This document shows positions 1-7,779 of a DNA stretch of 64,000 bases, piece after piece. This DNA comes from Nocardia altamirensis NBRC 108246. GTDB taxonomy: Bacteria; Actinomycetota; Actinomycetes; Mycobacteriales; Mycobacteriaceae. The stretch's first letter is position 1; each line of letters opens with the position of its first letter. The notes beneath the pieces were generated by a model, which ran no database searches, was not told the origin of the DNA, and saw only the letters and a list, made by a program, of their open reading frames with translations. The stretch lies in assembly GCF_001612685.1 (NCBI RefSeq), contig NZ_BDAY01000003.1, positions 186,001 through 250,000 on the forward strand, in the 5' to 3' direction. Position numbers and translations under genes: made by a program.

Positions 1-44
1 GCCGTATCGACGCAGCTTGTCGAATACAGTCCCCTCATCAGCAC
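1..44 (-). CDS. 5' end of a second S1-protease-like gene (partial, runs off the window)
   Basis: Read on the minus strand, the first 44 bases give a GTG start followed by codons that match the first 14 codons of the serine protease gene at 1810-3027 with only four base changes (F to Y, R to S, A to T and one silent). The upstream DNA is also similar out to about base 149. I infer that a paralogous protease gene starts here and continues beyond the left edge. Only the extreme N-terminus is visible, so the product is inferred from the paralogue. Confidence 0.4.
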   Translation of the reverse strand, partial: MLMRGLYSTSCVDT

Positions 45-149
45 AGATGCTCGTCGGCCGACTCCGGGACCAGGCGATCCAGGCCTGCGGAACCGGCAGC
101 TGAACCGATTCGACCATCTCCGCCATCCGCCGCCGCCGATGACACGCCG
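1..149. repeat. diverged copy of protease upstream region (pairs with 2984-3141)
   Basis: Bases 1-149 align with 2984-3141 in the same orientation, with a nearly exact core around the run CAGTCCCCTCATCAGCACAG and further blocks (CGATTCGACCATC, GACACGCCG). It covers the start codon and upstream region of one protease gene and its presumed paralogue. Confidence 0.75.
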
Positions 150-429
150 GTTGGCTCGCTTTCCGCCGAGTCGCGCCCACCCGACCGCCGGATGCATGGT
201 TTCGGCTTGTACGCGCTCGCTACCTCATATCCCGACGTCCTCGCCTGGGTAAATGCACGTTTCGGCCGATAGTCGCGCAATCGCTGCCGCCACCAGCCCG
301 CCTGTGCGGCACAAGGTGCGAAAGTCGGGCTTGCCGCATGCGCTGGGCCGGTTGTCCGGCTCGGGGTGAGGCGGTAGAAACAGCGGGGCGGCGCGTGCGA
401 CTTCGCGCCTTGTGTATCGGGGTGATGAT
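150..429. other. intergenic, no gene seen
   Basis: This stretch lies upstream of the hypothetical gene starting at 430. Open frames on both strands are short, arginine-rich and have no good ribosome site. I see no RNA gene and no strong inverted repeat. Confidence 0.5.
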
Positions 430-1758
430 GTGAGCTTCTGGATCGATGGACCTGCCGAGACCGACGAACAACGAATCGAGCTCTGGCGGCAGCAATTTCC
501 CTTCGTGACAGCGGAGGTGTTCGCCACCCGTGCGGCGGATTTCGACGGCGACTACTCGCCTGCCTCGCTGGGAGCGTTGGAAGAACTGATCCTCGTGCAG
601 CTACCCGACCAGAACAGCATGATGGATCGCGCCGCTCTGCCTTTCGTCAAGGCCGCCATCGGGTACCTGGGCGAGACGTTGCGACGGGCGGGCGGTGGCG
701 GCTGGGTGTGGGGTACGGGGCAGCTCGCCGGGATGCCTTGTGTCGCATTCGGTGTCGAACTGGGTCTGCCGCCGCTGGCGCCGCTGCAGCGGGTCATCGA
801 GGCGGTCCAGATCCGGGACGGGCAGCAGTTCGCGCGGCTCCGTTCCGAGATCCACGCGGCGAAGGCCGCACACCGCACCGGTGACGGCTCGGACCGGTTG
901 ACCGCACTGGTTGTCGAGGTAGTGCAGAACTATGGCTACACCTGCACTTTCACCGCCGACGACCAGCTGGAGCTCGCGGGCAACGGTAAACCCGACTGGG
1001 TACTGAACCTGGCGAACCTGCGCCGCACCGTGGATCAGGAGCCACCGGAGCAATGGCCTGCCATGATCGCCGATCATCTGAGCACCCTGCTGGCCGGGAT
1101 CGACCTTGCGGAGGAAGCACCGCTCGAGTTCGACGACTTCGACCGGATGCGGTCGTTGATCCGGACGCGGATGTACCCGGAGAACATGGAGGACGCCGGT
1201 TATCCGATCGTGTCCCGAACTCTCGCGCCGGGCCTGGTTCAGCGGGTGGTGCTCGACCAGGTGAACACGATCATCCCGGTCACCTATGACCAGCTGTCCC
1301 ATTGGCCGATACCGGAATCGGCGCTGTTCGAGCTCGCCGAAGCCAACACCCGCGGCGACGGACTCGTCGAGGTCACCGATCTCGCGAACGAGTCCGAAGA
1401 GAACATCGTCGGACTGTACTTGCCGGACTATGCCAGCGCCCACGTCTGCTGGCTGGACGCATATCCCGTTGCCGGACAATGGGGTTCGGCTTTCATAGTG
1501 CCGTGCGAAGGTTCCGTCTACGTTCACCCGCTCAACGGCGCGGACGCCTACGTCACCGTCGGCACGCTGGCAAAGCTGGCGGTGGCGGCGCATGCCGAAC
1601 GCCCCGCACCGGTGAGCTCTTCGGTCTACTGGTGGCACGACGGGACAATCGACCTGGCCGCCGCCGTCAACCAATCCCTCGAAGCCCTCGAACTCTACGT
1701 ATCGCCGGAGTTCCAGAAAGTAATGGAGGACATCGCCGAGAAGGCCGACGAAGCGTAG
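430..1758 (+). CDS. hypothetical protein, weakly DUF1444-like
   Basis: An acidic soluble protein of about 442 residues with no signal peptide or membrane segment. The central and C-terminal part has a pattern reminiscent of the DUF1444 (YtpQ) family: a pair of strands ending in NLRRTV, a stretch VNTIIPVTYDQLSHWPIPES, then an ALFELAEANT helix. That assignment is only a resemblance. The start is uncertain: GTG at 430 follows a GGGGTGAT stretch, and another GTG lies at 412 in the same frame. It stands alone between non-coding DNA and the convergent protease gene. No function can be given. Confidence 0.75.
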   Translation: MSFWIDGPAETDEQRIELWRQQFPFVTAEVFATRAADFDGDYSPASLGALEELILVQLPDQNSMMDRAALPFVKAAIGYLGETLRRAGGGGWVWGTGQLAGMPCVAFGVELGLPPLAPLQRVIEAVQIRDGQQFARLRSEIHAAKAAHRTGDGSDRLTALVVEVVQNYGYTCTFTADDQLELAGNGKPDWVLNLANLRRTVDQEPPEQWPAMIADHLSTLLAGIDLAEEAPLEFDDFDRMRSLIRTRMYPENMEDAGYPIVSRTLAPGLVQRVVLDQVNTIIPVTYDQLSHWPIPESALFELAEANTRGDGLVEVTDLANESEENIVGLYLPDYASAHVCWLDAYPVAGQWGSAFIVPCEGSVYVHPLNGADAYVTVGTLAKLAVAAHAERPAPVSSSVYWWHDGTIDLAAAVNQSLEALELYVSPEFQKVMEDIAEKADEA

Positions 1759-1809
1759 CCCTCTCTGCGACGAAATACCTATGGGCAGAACGGGTTCGGA
1801 GGGCGGCCG

Positions 1810-3027
1810 CTACCGGGTTCGGATGCGCAGGCCGGGGTTCTCGTCGAGGATCGTGCGGACCGGCAGGCCGTAGGTGAAGGATGGTTCGAACGGCGAGGTG
1901 GCGATAGAAGCGCCGGTCAGTACGCCAATGGCTTTGGTGCCGCTGAAGACCGGTCCGCCGCTGTCGCCGGGGATGCCGAAGATGGTTGTGGTGAACTGGT
2001 CGTGGTTCTGGACACCTTCGACGTCGATGGTCTGATCGATGGCGGAGATGGTGCCGCAGGTGAATCCGGTGGTGGCCCCGGATTTGCAGACCGGAGCTCC
2101 GACGATCGGGTCGGCGACGCCGTCGATCGCGACGGTCGTGAAGCGGGGGCCGCGGACGAGGTTGTTGTCGAATCGGTGGATGGCCGGAGGGAGTGCGCGG
2201 GCGATCGCGTAGTCGTGGCCGGTGTTGACCGATTTGGTGAAGACCGCCACCTTTTCGGTCGGGCGGCGGGTCAGCATGTCGAGCAGTGTTTCGGCGAGCG
2301 GCTGGTCGGTGGCGCCCCCCAAGGGCTGGTCTGTGCTGCTGTGCACATACATCGACAGTGTCGACTCCACGGCTGCCCCTTCGGCCGGACCGTTGATATC
2401 GCAGTGTCCTGCGGTGATGTTGACGGTGTTGCCTTGCGCGTCTGTCGCGTTGAAACCCATCGAGCAGAATTCGATCCGCGCCGTGTTGCGGATGATGTAG
2501 CGGTCCCCGCCCATGATCGGTCGATCGCCGACGGCGGCGGGAGACCGCGCCGCCATGTCGAAGCTGTCGGAAACAGCGCGTGGTTGACCGTATTTCGCTG
2601 GCCGGGCGTCGGTGGTGATGATGAATCCGGCGGCTCCGGCCGCATTACGCAGCCCGGTTTCCTGCGCACCGGCGCGAACGGCCACGACGGGTCGGCCGGA
2701 GTCGTCGAGCCAGGCATCGGCGAAGGCCGCCGGGTAACGGTCGCGTGCACTACTGACGAAGTGGCTCAACTGCTGAGCGCGATCGGCGCGGTCGAGGAAC
2801 TGCGCTGGCGTCAGCCCGAGATCTCGCGCGATCGCCGCGGCCATCGCCGCAGGCAGTTCTCGGCCGTCCGGAACGGCATGGGCAGGCGCACAACCGATTC
2901 CGAGGAACACAGCAATAGCAAGCAGACCTACTGGCACTGACCTAGCCGGCAATGAACTCGACCACCTTGTCCGATTTGGGCGCGCCGCATCGACGCATCT
3001 TGTTGAAAACAGTCCCCTCATCAGCAC
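1810..3027 (-). CDS. secreted trypsin-like serine protease (S1 family)
   Basis: A 405-residue precursor with a basic N-terminus, a hydrophobic signal segment ending APAHA at about residue 50, a propeptide-like region of about 100 residues, and a chymotrypsin-fold catalytic domain. The triad is visible as His in NITAGHCD, Asp in the HDYAIA strand and Ser in GIPGDSGGPVF. Cysteine pairs flank the His and precede the Ser loop. The enzyme should be exported and mature after propeptide removal, as known for actinobacterial alpha-lytic-type proteases. The start is either GTG at 3027 or ATG two codons later. Conservation of this N-terminal stretch in the paralogue at the window edge supports the long form, but a start closer to the signal core cannot be excluded. 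Confidence 0.85.
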   Translation of the reverse strand: MLMRGLFSTRCVDAARPNRTRWSSSLPARSVPVGLLAIAVFLGIGCAPAHAVPDGRELPAAMAAAIARDLGLTPAQFLDRADRAQQLSHFVSSARDRYPAAFADAWLDDSGRPVVAVRAGAQETGLRNAAGAAGFIITTDARPAKYGQPRAVSDSFDMAARSPAAVGDRPIMGGDRYIIRNTARIEFCSMGFNATDAQGNTVNITAGHCDINGPAEGAAVESTLSMYVHSSTDQPLGGATDQPLAETLLDMLTRRPTEKVAVFTKSVNTGHDYAIARALPPAIHRFDNNLVRGPRFTTVAIDGVADPIVGAPVCKSGATTGFTCGTISAIDQTIDVEGVQNHDQFTTTIFGIPGDSGGPVFSGTKAIGVLTGASIATSPFEPSFTYGLPVRTILDENPGLRIRTR

Positions 3028-3141
3028 AGAAGCTCGCTGCCCGAGTCTGGCAATCGACCGCGACAGGTGACCCGGGCCAGCGGAGTCGGCAGCGAAACGA
3101 TTCGACCATCCCAGCCATTCACCGCCGTCGAAGACACGCCG
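2984..3141. repeat. upstream region of the S1 protease, repeated at 1-149
   Basis: This DNA covers the protease start and about 115 bases upstream. It aligns with the window start in the same orientation, with scattered substitutions and a few small gaps. The duplication of regulatory plus 5' coding sequence suggests tandem paralogous protease genes. Confidence 0.75.
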
Positions 3142-3323
3142 CTCGTCCCCAACTTCCCACGGTGGTTCGGGGGAGTAGCGTCGCCGGACGCGGCTCAGAC
3201 GAGCTGGCTGTCGTCGGGTTGCTTTTCGCTGCCCGGCTCGGTCACGTCTGGTTTCGGGTGCGGGTTCGAGTCACCGCGCGACGGTTCATGCCGGCAACCG
3301 CCGCAGTCTGATGCGTGGGCGCG

Positions 3324-4529
3324 CTACGGGTGCATTTGTCGTGCTCGGCTGAGGGCGTCCAGCAAGGCGGGGTCGTTGACGGCGAGGTCGGTCAAGACCA
3401 GGTGGTGGTCGGTGTTGGTGGGTACGACAAGGCTGTCCACTACTGTGAATTCGGGTGTGGAGTACATCTGATCGGGTGAGCCGTCCCATCCAGGCACGGT
3501 TTTCGTACCGGGTTCCAGGACGGGGCTCAGGCCCATTCGGTCGAAGTGTTCCGTGTACACCAGGTCGGGGCGCGGGGTATTGATGTCGCCACCGACCACC
3601 TGGGGTCCCTGGGCCGTTGACCTCAGTGTCTCGACGACATCAGCGGCGTGCTGCACACCGCCGCCTGTCTCGTAGCTGTGTCCGAGCACGCCAAGCGGTA
3701 TCGGAAACGCATTGACGACGGTGATACCGGCGACCTTGGCACTTTGCGTGTAACGGACGAGCGGATCGACCGGATTGCCCTGCAAGGTGAGGGGCAGGTC
3801 GGGATCCGGAATCCGTCGCGCCCATGTTTGCTCGAACGGCAATTTGCTCATGATCGCCATGGACAAGTCCTTGTCAGCGGACATGTGCGAGATGGATATC
3901 ACGGTCTCGTGGTTATGCGGGTAGCCGACCAACTTGGCCAACTGTCGTAGATCCGACCCGGCTCGACCTACCGACATGTCGTAGAAGGCCCGACCGACTT
4001 GCCCTTCCTGGAAAAGGAGGACGTCGGGCGCGGGGTGCACGCTGTTGAGCACCCTGGCGAAGTAGTCGATGTCGCGCGGATCGTAGTCCCACATCCCGTG
4101 CGACCGGATGGGTTGGAGCCCAGCAACATTCCAGGTCCCGACCCGGAGAGGTCGTCGCGGATCGCTGGCACTGCTGCTACCGAAACCCCGTGCGGCGGCC
4201 AGCTCGGGCAGGTCATCGACCGGCTCGACTCCGGACCCGCGCAGCGCCGCGGTGGGTAACCCCGGTTCCGCGTCGGCGGTCGGCGGATCATGACGATCGC
4301 CCGGTGTTTTCGGCGGCGTCGCAGGTTCGTGGTCCCCTTGCCCGATTGCGGCGATTGGCTTACCGATATCTCCGTCTTTGGGTCCGAGCGTATTGACCGC
4401 GGCACGTGCTGGGTTGCTGCCGGCCTCTCGGGATATGTCAGATGCAGCCGCACCGCCTCGACTGATCTCCCCCGACAGAAGATCGCAAACCTTCTTCCAC
4501 GCCTCGCTGGCTGCCCTACCGAAACTCAT
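3324..4529 (-). CDS. endonuclease/exonuclease/phosphatase-family protein
   Basis: A 401-residue protein. Residues 1-130 are proline- and glycine-rich and probably disordered. The rest is an EEP-fold domain with the expected sequence landmarks: RVGTWNVAGLQ (metal-site Asn), LLFQEGQ (metal Glu), VVGGDINTP (Asp/Asn) and the terminal NTDHHLVLTD (Asp-His). The family covers DNase I-like nucleases, sphingomyelinases and CdtB-like toxins, and the substrate cannot be told here. There is no signal peptide. I chose ATG at 4529 because AGGA lies nine bases before it. The frame stays open further upstream, but that part has no protein-like composition. It is isolated from other genes and flanked by decayed sequence. 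Confidence 0.75.
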   Translation of the reverse strand: MSFGRAASEAWKKVCDLLSGEISRGGAAASDISREAGSNPARAAVNTLGPKDGDIGKPIAAIGQGDHEPATPPKTPGDRHDPPTADAEPGLPTAALRGSGVEPVDDLPELAAARGFGSSSASDPRRPLRVGTWNVAGLQPIRSHGMWDYDPRDIDYFARVLNSVHPAPDVLLFQEGQVGRAFYDMSVGRAGSDLRQLAKLVGYPHNHETVISISHMSADKDLSMAIMSKLPFEQTWARRIPDPDLPLTLQGNPVDPLVRYTQSAKVAGITVVNAFPIPLGVLGHSYETGGGVQHAADVVETLRSTAQGPQVVGGDINTPRPDLVYTEHFDRMGLSPVLEPGTKTVPGWDGSPDQMYSTPEFTVVDSLVVPTNTDHHLVLTDLAVNDPALLDALSRARQMHP

Positions 4530-4687
4530 GTGGAATCCTGTTTGAAGCGCATTCAGGCGACCGGGCCCTGCGTATCCGAGTGGCCTTGGTGGCGGTGTCA
4601 CCCTCCGGCTGGGTGGCGTGGGCCGCGTTGGAGAGTAGTTGTCAAGAAGTGTTTTCGGTTCCCAGTGGCGGGAATCTGGGTCAGGCC

Positions 4688-4927
4688 TTACCGGATGTTC
4701 GGCAGCGCCAGTGCCGCAAGGGCTTCCACGATTTCCCGATAGCCGTCGTCGGGCGCCGCGAGTAGACGCGCGTCCGCGTGGCGGCTGGTGTCGAGGATGA
4801 TGCGGTAGGCGATCAGTTGCCCCACATACCGGCTCAGTGTGTCCTACTGAGCAGTTCGACGCTGAATCGGTGGCCCCAGCGTGGTGTGCCAGGTCCTGGT
4901 CTCGGCGCGCAGCCGCCGCATGATCAT
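4688..4927 (-). pseudogene. decayed ORF with an in-frame stop
   Basis: On the minus strand a protein-like reading runs from MRRLRAETRTWHTTLGPP, is cut by a TAG at 4844-4846, and resumes as a frame containing GQLIAYRIILDTSRHADARL and ending EALAALALPNIR. Composition in this frame is protein-like on both sides of the stop. I do not recognise the family, so it may be the remnant of a small accessory protein. Confidence 0.35.
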
Positions 4928-4950
4928 GCCAGCGGCCCGTGCAAATGATG

Positions 4951-4976
4951 AAGCCCGGCAGCGGAGTGCTGGGCTT
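4951..4976 (-). terminator. hairpin next to a tRNA-Lys-like 3' end
   Basis: Inverted repeat AAGCCC/GGGCTT with an inner GCA/TGC pair after one mismatch. On the minus strand it follows the 15-base tRNA-Lys 3'-end match at 4982-4996, as a tRNA terminator would. It has no strong T-run. Confidence 0.4.
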
Positions 4977-4981
4977 GTTGC

Positions 4982-4996
4982 GCGCCATCAGGGACT
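4982..4996 (-). repeat. 15-base match to the tRNA-Lys 3' end, possible old attachment scar
   Basis: GCGCCATCAGGGACT is identical to the 3' end of the tRNA-Lys gene at 41765-41837. After one extra G the match continues for CGA and then decays. It is too short to be a gene. It could be a degenerate attachment site left by an earlier insertion, or chance. Confidence 0.35.
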
Positions 4997-5159
4997 GCGA
5001 CCCATTTCTCCACCTAGAACCTGACTGCAGAGGTTTATGCGCGGTACGTCAGCCCTCTGCCGATCGGATGGTCAGGGACCGTGATGAGGCGCATATCGGC
5101 GACACCGCGAGCTTCTCACGGACCATGCTGATTCCATCGACCGCGGTTTCGTAGTTCGG

Positions 5160-5438
5160 TCAGCCTGGGCATGTTGCGGGTGTGGTGTTCCACTGGGCGT
5201 TGTTGTTGCTGCACCAACAAGCCACCGCGCCACCGCCGAGGCTCTGGCATTTTCCGTACTTGTAGTTGTTGCATTTGCAGCGAGCTGTGCAGCATCTCGG
5301 ATCCGTGCACAGGTTCCCGGTGCAGGTTTGAGCGGCGGCGTTGAACTCGGGGAATATCGCGGTAAACGTGGAAACGACAACGCCTCCAACGATTCCGAGA
5401 CCTGCGCGGCGAACGAAAGTGCGTCGGTTCGCTGCCAT
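5160..5438 (-). CDS. Tat-exported small cysteine-rich protein, methylamine-dehydrogenase light-chain-like
   Basis: A 92-residue precursor. It begins MAANRRTFVRRAGLGIVGG, a twin-arginine-like signal with a hydrophobic core ending near NAAAQ. The mature part of about 55 residues contains ten cysteines in a dense pattern (C..C..CC..C.C..C..C.C..C), enough for five disulfides. The cysteine spacing and the adjoining MauE-like gene recall the small subunit of methylamine dehydrogenase (MauA), but the chain is much shorter and no tryptophylquinone-forming pair can be asserted. The start codon lies five bases after the stop of the upstream gene, so the two are probably co-transcribed. A secreted disulfide-rich peptide of unknown role is the safest description. 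Confidence 0.65.
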   Translation of the reverse strand: MAANRRTFVRRAGLGIVGGVVVSTFTAIFPEFNAAAQTCTGNLCTDPRCCTARCKCNNYKYGKCQSLGGGAVACWCSNNNAQWNTTPATCPG

Positions 5439-5443
5439 GCGAT

Positions 5444-5608
5444 TTACCCCGCCAACGCAGTCGACCGCACCAGCACGGCGGGAACGATCCGGTAGGACAT
5501 CAACCAGGCCTGCCGCCATTGAGCGGTTGCCGAGAGCTTTGCGAGTCCAGCGACCAAGAGCAGGCCGCCAATGATCACCCGATCAAATAGTTCGAAACCA
5601 GTCCACAT
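5444..5608 (-). CDS. truncated MauE/DoxX-like membrane protein (54 aa)
   Basis: Starts ATG at 5608 and reads MWTGFELFDRVIIGGLLLVA, followed by GLAKL, a short helix and a second segment MSYRIVPAVLVRSTALAG before a TAA. The first membrane helix with the AGLxKL signature and the following YRxxP segment are the N-terminal hallmarks of the MauE family, which helps fold disulfide-rich MauA-type proteins. Normal MauE proteins have about 170 residues and four or more membrane helices, so this copy is cut short, either as a deletion remnant or a minimal version. It sits directly upstream of the Cys-rich Tat protein. Confidence 0.5.
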   Translation of the reverse strand: MWTGFELFDRVIIGGLLLVAGLAKLSATAQWRQAWLMSYRIVPAVLVRSTALAG

Positions 5609-5886
5609 CAGACATCACCGATCCTGAAGCGTCGCAGGAAATTCGGGAGAAGCGGGACGAGCGAACCAAGTGTAGCAACCCTGCTCATACAAGCGCTCAG
5701 GTTTGCTGATGCGTCTTGAACAGCGGTGATGGTGTCGTCGTCCGACTCGGACGATAGTCGTGCCCGGATACCAGTGCATGCGCAACACCGAAGCAACATA
5801 GGCCGATGTGGTGTGACGATCGGTCGGCCCAAGTAATCTGAGCGCAGCGCGGACTCGGGTCGGCGCATGGATGTGGAGGAGGATCC

Positions 5887-6138
5887 GTGACCGAAGCATC
5901 GGACGGATCGCCAGCCGCCGAGGAGTCGTCGACCTCGAAGGTGGCCGAGGCGTTGAGCGTGGGCGACATCATCATTACCGACGAGAGCAAGCGGCTGCGG
6001 GTCGACGCCGTTGAAACCGTCAAGCCTGGCAAGCATGCCGCGGCCAAGGTCGTGGTTCGGACGACTGATACCACCACCGGGGCACAACGCGAGTTGAGTT
6101 ATCTTCCTGCCCAACTTGTTCGGATCGTCGGCAGCTGA
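5887..6138 (+). CDS. small EF-P N-terminal (KOW)-like protein
   Basis: An 83-residue protein. After a 25-residue polar leader, residues 25-83 (VGDIIITDESKRLRVDAVET, then VKPGKHAAAKVVVRTTD) resemble the N-terminal KOW-like domain of elongation factor P, including the PGK loop whose lysine is modified in EF-P. Domains 2 and 3 of EF-P are absent. GTG at 5887 is preceded by AGGAGG with a four-base gap, an excellent ribosome site. It has no obvious operon partner. Whether it binds ribosomes or RNA is unknown. Confidence 0.65.
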   Translation: MTEASDGSPAAEESSTSKVAEALSVGDIIITDESKRLRVDAVETVKPGKHAAAKVVVRTTDTTTGAQRELSYLPAQLVRIVGS

Positions 6139-6325
6139 GCTGTCGAGCCGACTCAGAGTTGTCACACAGGCGGTGTCTGATGGTCGACGCACTGCCGACG
6201 GCTGGCTCGTCGACGAGTCGGCACCGCGCACGATCGACGGCGATGGTGTGAGAAGGAAACTCATTCAGGATCGGCAGGGCGGCGAACATTTTGATGCGCA
6301 GCGGCCGAGATGCCTCGGCGAACCG

Positions 6326-6589
6326 TGTTGCGGGCGAAGGAGAACTCGTACACCAGAATGGGCACATCGACGCCGACCCCGGGGTAGCGGTGGCTCGCCA
6401 TGTCTCCCGCCGGGTGTTTCGGCCCGATCGAGGGTCACGAAGTGCTCGATTCCGGGCATGCCGGAGTTTTGATGCCGACGGCGATGCCGCAGGCACCGGC
6501 CCCGATGATCACGACCTCATGGTCGGGACGGCCACCGAACGCCGGGCCTTGCCGTTTCTCGACTGCTTGTTCGCTGCTGTGCGGCTCAC
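6326..6589 (-). pseudogene. decayed Baeyer-Villiger monooxygenase (N-terminal remnant)
   Basis: The minus strand contains, in different frames, the successive N-terminal landmarks of the BVMOs encoded at 11764-16608: HEVVIIGAGACGIAVGIK (FAD dinucleotide fold), GIEHFVTLDRAETPGG and RYPGVGVDVPILVYEFSFAR. At least two frameshifts separate these blocks, and nothing of the remaining 400 residues is found. A GTG with AAGGAG upstream at about 6589 marks the old start. The remnant lies directly downstream of an SDR gene related to the SDR of the intact BVMO operon, so this is a decayed duplicate of part of that operon. Confidence 0.8.
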
Positions 6590-6611
6590 CGTGACTCCTT
6601 CGTGCGTTCGG

Positions 6612-7583
6612 TCATTCAACGTTGATCGGCGCATCGGCAGGTATCGATGCTTGTGCCGCGCCCGGATACGTCACCACCGCGGTCGACGCCAGCGCGGAAG
6701 GCTCAGTGCGGGTCAAACGTTGCGCGGTTCGATCGAGATACGGTTGCGCGGCCTTCCATGCCAAGGTCATCCCGACGCCGAGCATCACCGGCAGCGTGGG
6801 GAACGAACGTTGCAGCCACCAGACGGGACGGCCGAACCATGGTTCGATCACGAAGGCCCGGTTGCGGTCGACTGCTCGTAATACTTTGCGGCCGTGGCCT
6901 TCCGGGCTTGCCACGATGAATTCGGGCAGTGCCTGCAGCAGCGGGTAGATTCGGTCGTAGAGCGAGATGGCGATCTCGGTGTCCGCTCGCTTCCCGAGGC
7001 CGGGGTTGAGACGGCGGGGGAGATCGGTGTGCACAGCGATGGGGCACACGCAGGTGACTTTGACCCCGTGGACCGCTGCTTCCCCGCGCAAGGACAGGGT
7101 CAGGCCGACGACAGCGTGCTTGGACATGTTGTAGGGGCCCATGAAGGCGAGCGGCACCAAGCCTGCGACCGATGCGGTGTTGACAATGTGTCCGTAGCCC
7201 TGTTCGACCATGATCTTGTACGCGGCATCCACGCCGTGCACGACGCCCATCACGTTGACGTCGTTGACTTTCTTCCAGTGCGCCACCGTCAATTCGTGGA
7301 CGGGACCGCCGATCGCGAGTCCGGCGTTGTTGAAGATCATGTCGAGTCGGCCGTGTTCGTCTTTGACCTGTTGTACGAGCGCGGCGACCGCGTCGGAGTC
7401 GGCGACATCGAGAAAACGGGCCTCTGCCTTACCGGGGCCTATCCCATTCAGTTCGGCCGTCACCCGCTCGGCGCCGACCATGTCGATGTCGGTAACCAGG
7501 ACGTGGTAGCCCTGTTCCACCAACGCGAGCGCGTAACCCATACCAATCCCGGACGCGGCGCCGGTCACCACTGCTGTCTTCAT
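6612..7583 (-). CDS. short-chain dehydrogenase/reductase
   Basis: A 323-residue classical SDR with the TGAASGIG nucleotide motif at residues 7-14, the NNAG motif and the catalytic Ser (NTAS) with YNMSK. A hydrophobic C-terminal extension of about 70 residues may associate with membrane. It is a close paralogue of the SDR at 18858-19757: both start MKTA and share long identical stretches such as AYKIMVEQGYGHIVNTAS. ATG at 7583 has GAGGAG eight bases upstream. It is transcribed toward the BVMO remnant, suggesting a former SDR-BVMO operon. The substrate is unknown, probably a hydrophobic alcohol or ketone. Confidence 0.9.
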   Translation of the reverse strand: MKTAVVTGAASGIGMGYALALVEQGYHVLVTDIDMVGAERVTAELNGIGPGKAEARFLDVADSDAVAALVQQVKDEHGRLDMIFNNAGLAIGGPVHELTVAHWKKVNDVNVMGVVHGVDAAYKIMVEQGYGHIVNTASVAGLVPLAFMGPYNMSKHAVVGLTLSLRGEAAVHGVKVTCVCPIAVHTDLPRRLNPGLGKRADTEIAISLYDRIYPLLQALPEFIVASPEGHGRKVLRAVDRNRAFVIEPWFGRPVWWLQRSFPTLPVMLGVGMTLAWKAAQPYLDRTAQRLTRTEPSALASTAVVTYPGAAQASIPADAPINVE

Positions 7584-7660
7584 CGAAAACTCCTCTATCA
7601 CTTGATATTCAGTCGGTCTTCAGTCAGGCGCCCGCCGCGCCCTGGCAGCTCGTTGGAGTA

Positions 7661-7740
7661 ACAGCCGCACACCTTCTGACTTCCCGCACACCGACTCGCC
7701 GCGCTGACACGCGTGCGGATGTCAAAAGGTGTGCGGCTGT
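7661..7740 (-). terminator. long stem-loop downstream of the GntR gene
   Basis: Two 20-base arms (7661-7680 and 7721-7740) pair with a single mismatch. The outer 15 bases, ACAGCCGCACACCTT against AAGGTGTGCGGCTGT, are perfect, and an inner CCGCAC/GTGCGG stem sits within the loop. It lies 40 bases after the GntR stop and before the SDR gene. The position fits a terminator, though there is no T-run. Confidence 0.6.
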
Positions 7741-7779
7741 GGCGGCAGGGATACCGGAGCAATGCATCTGGACGGAGCA

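Noticed and set aside
2002..2940. Long plus-strand frame opposite the S1 protease
   Set aside because: It is the complement of an unmistakable protease gene and has no motifs or ribosome site.
4530..4988. N-terminal extension of the EEP-fold protein
   Set aside because: The frame is open but the composition is not protein-like, ATG at 4529 has a good ribosome site, and a different decayed frame lies there.
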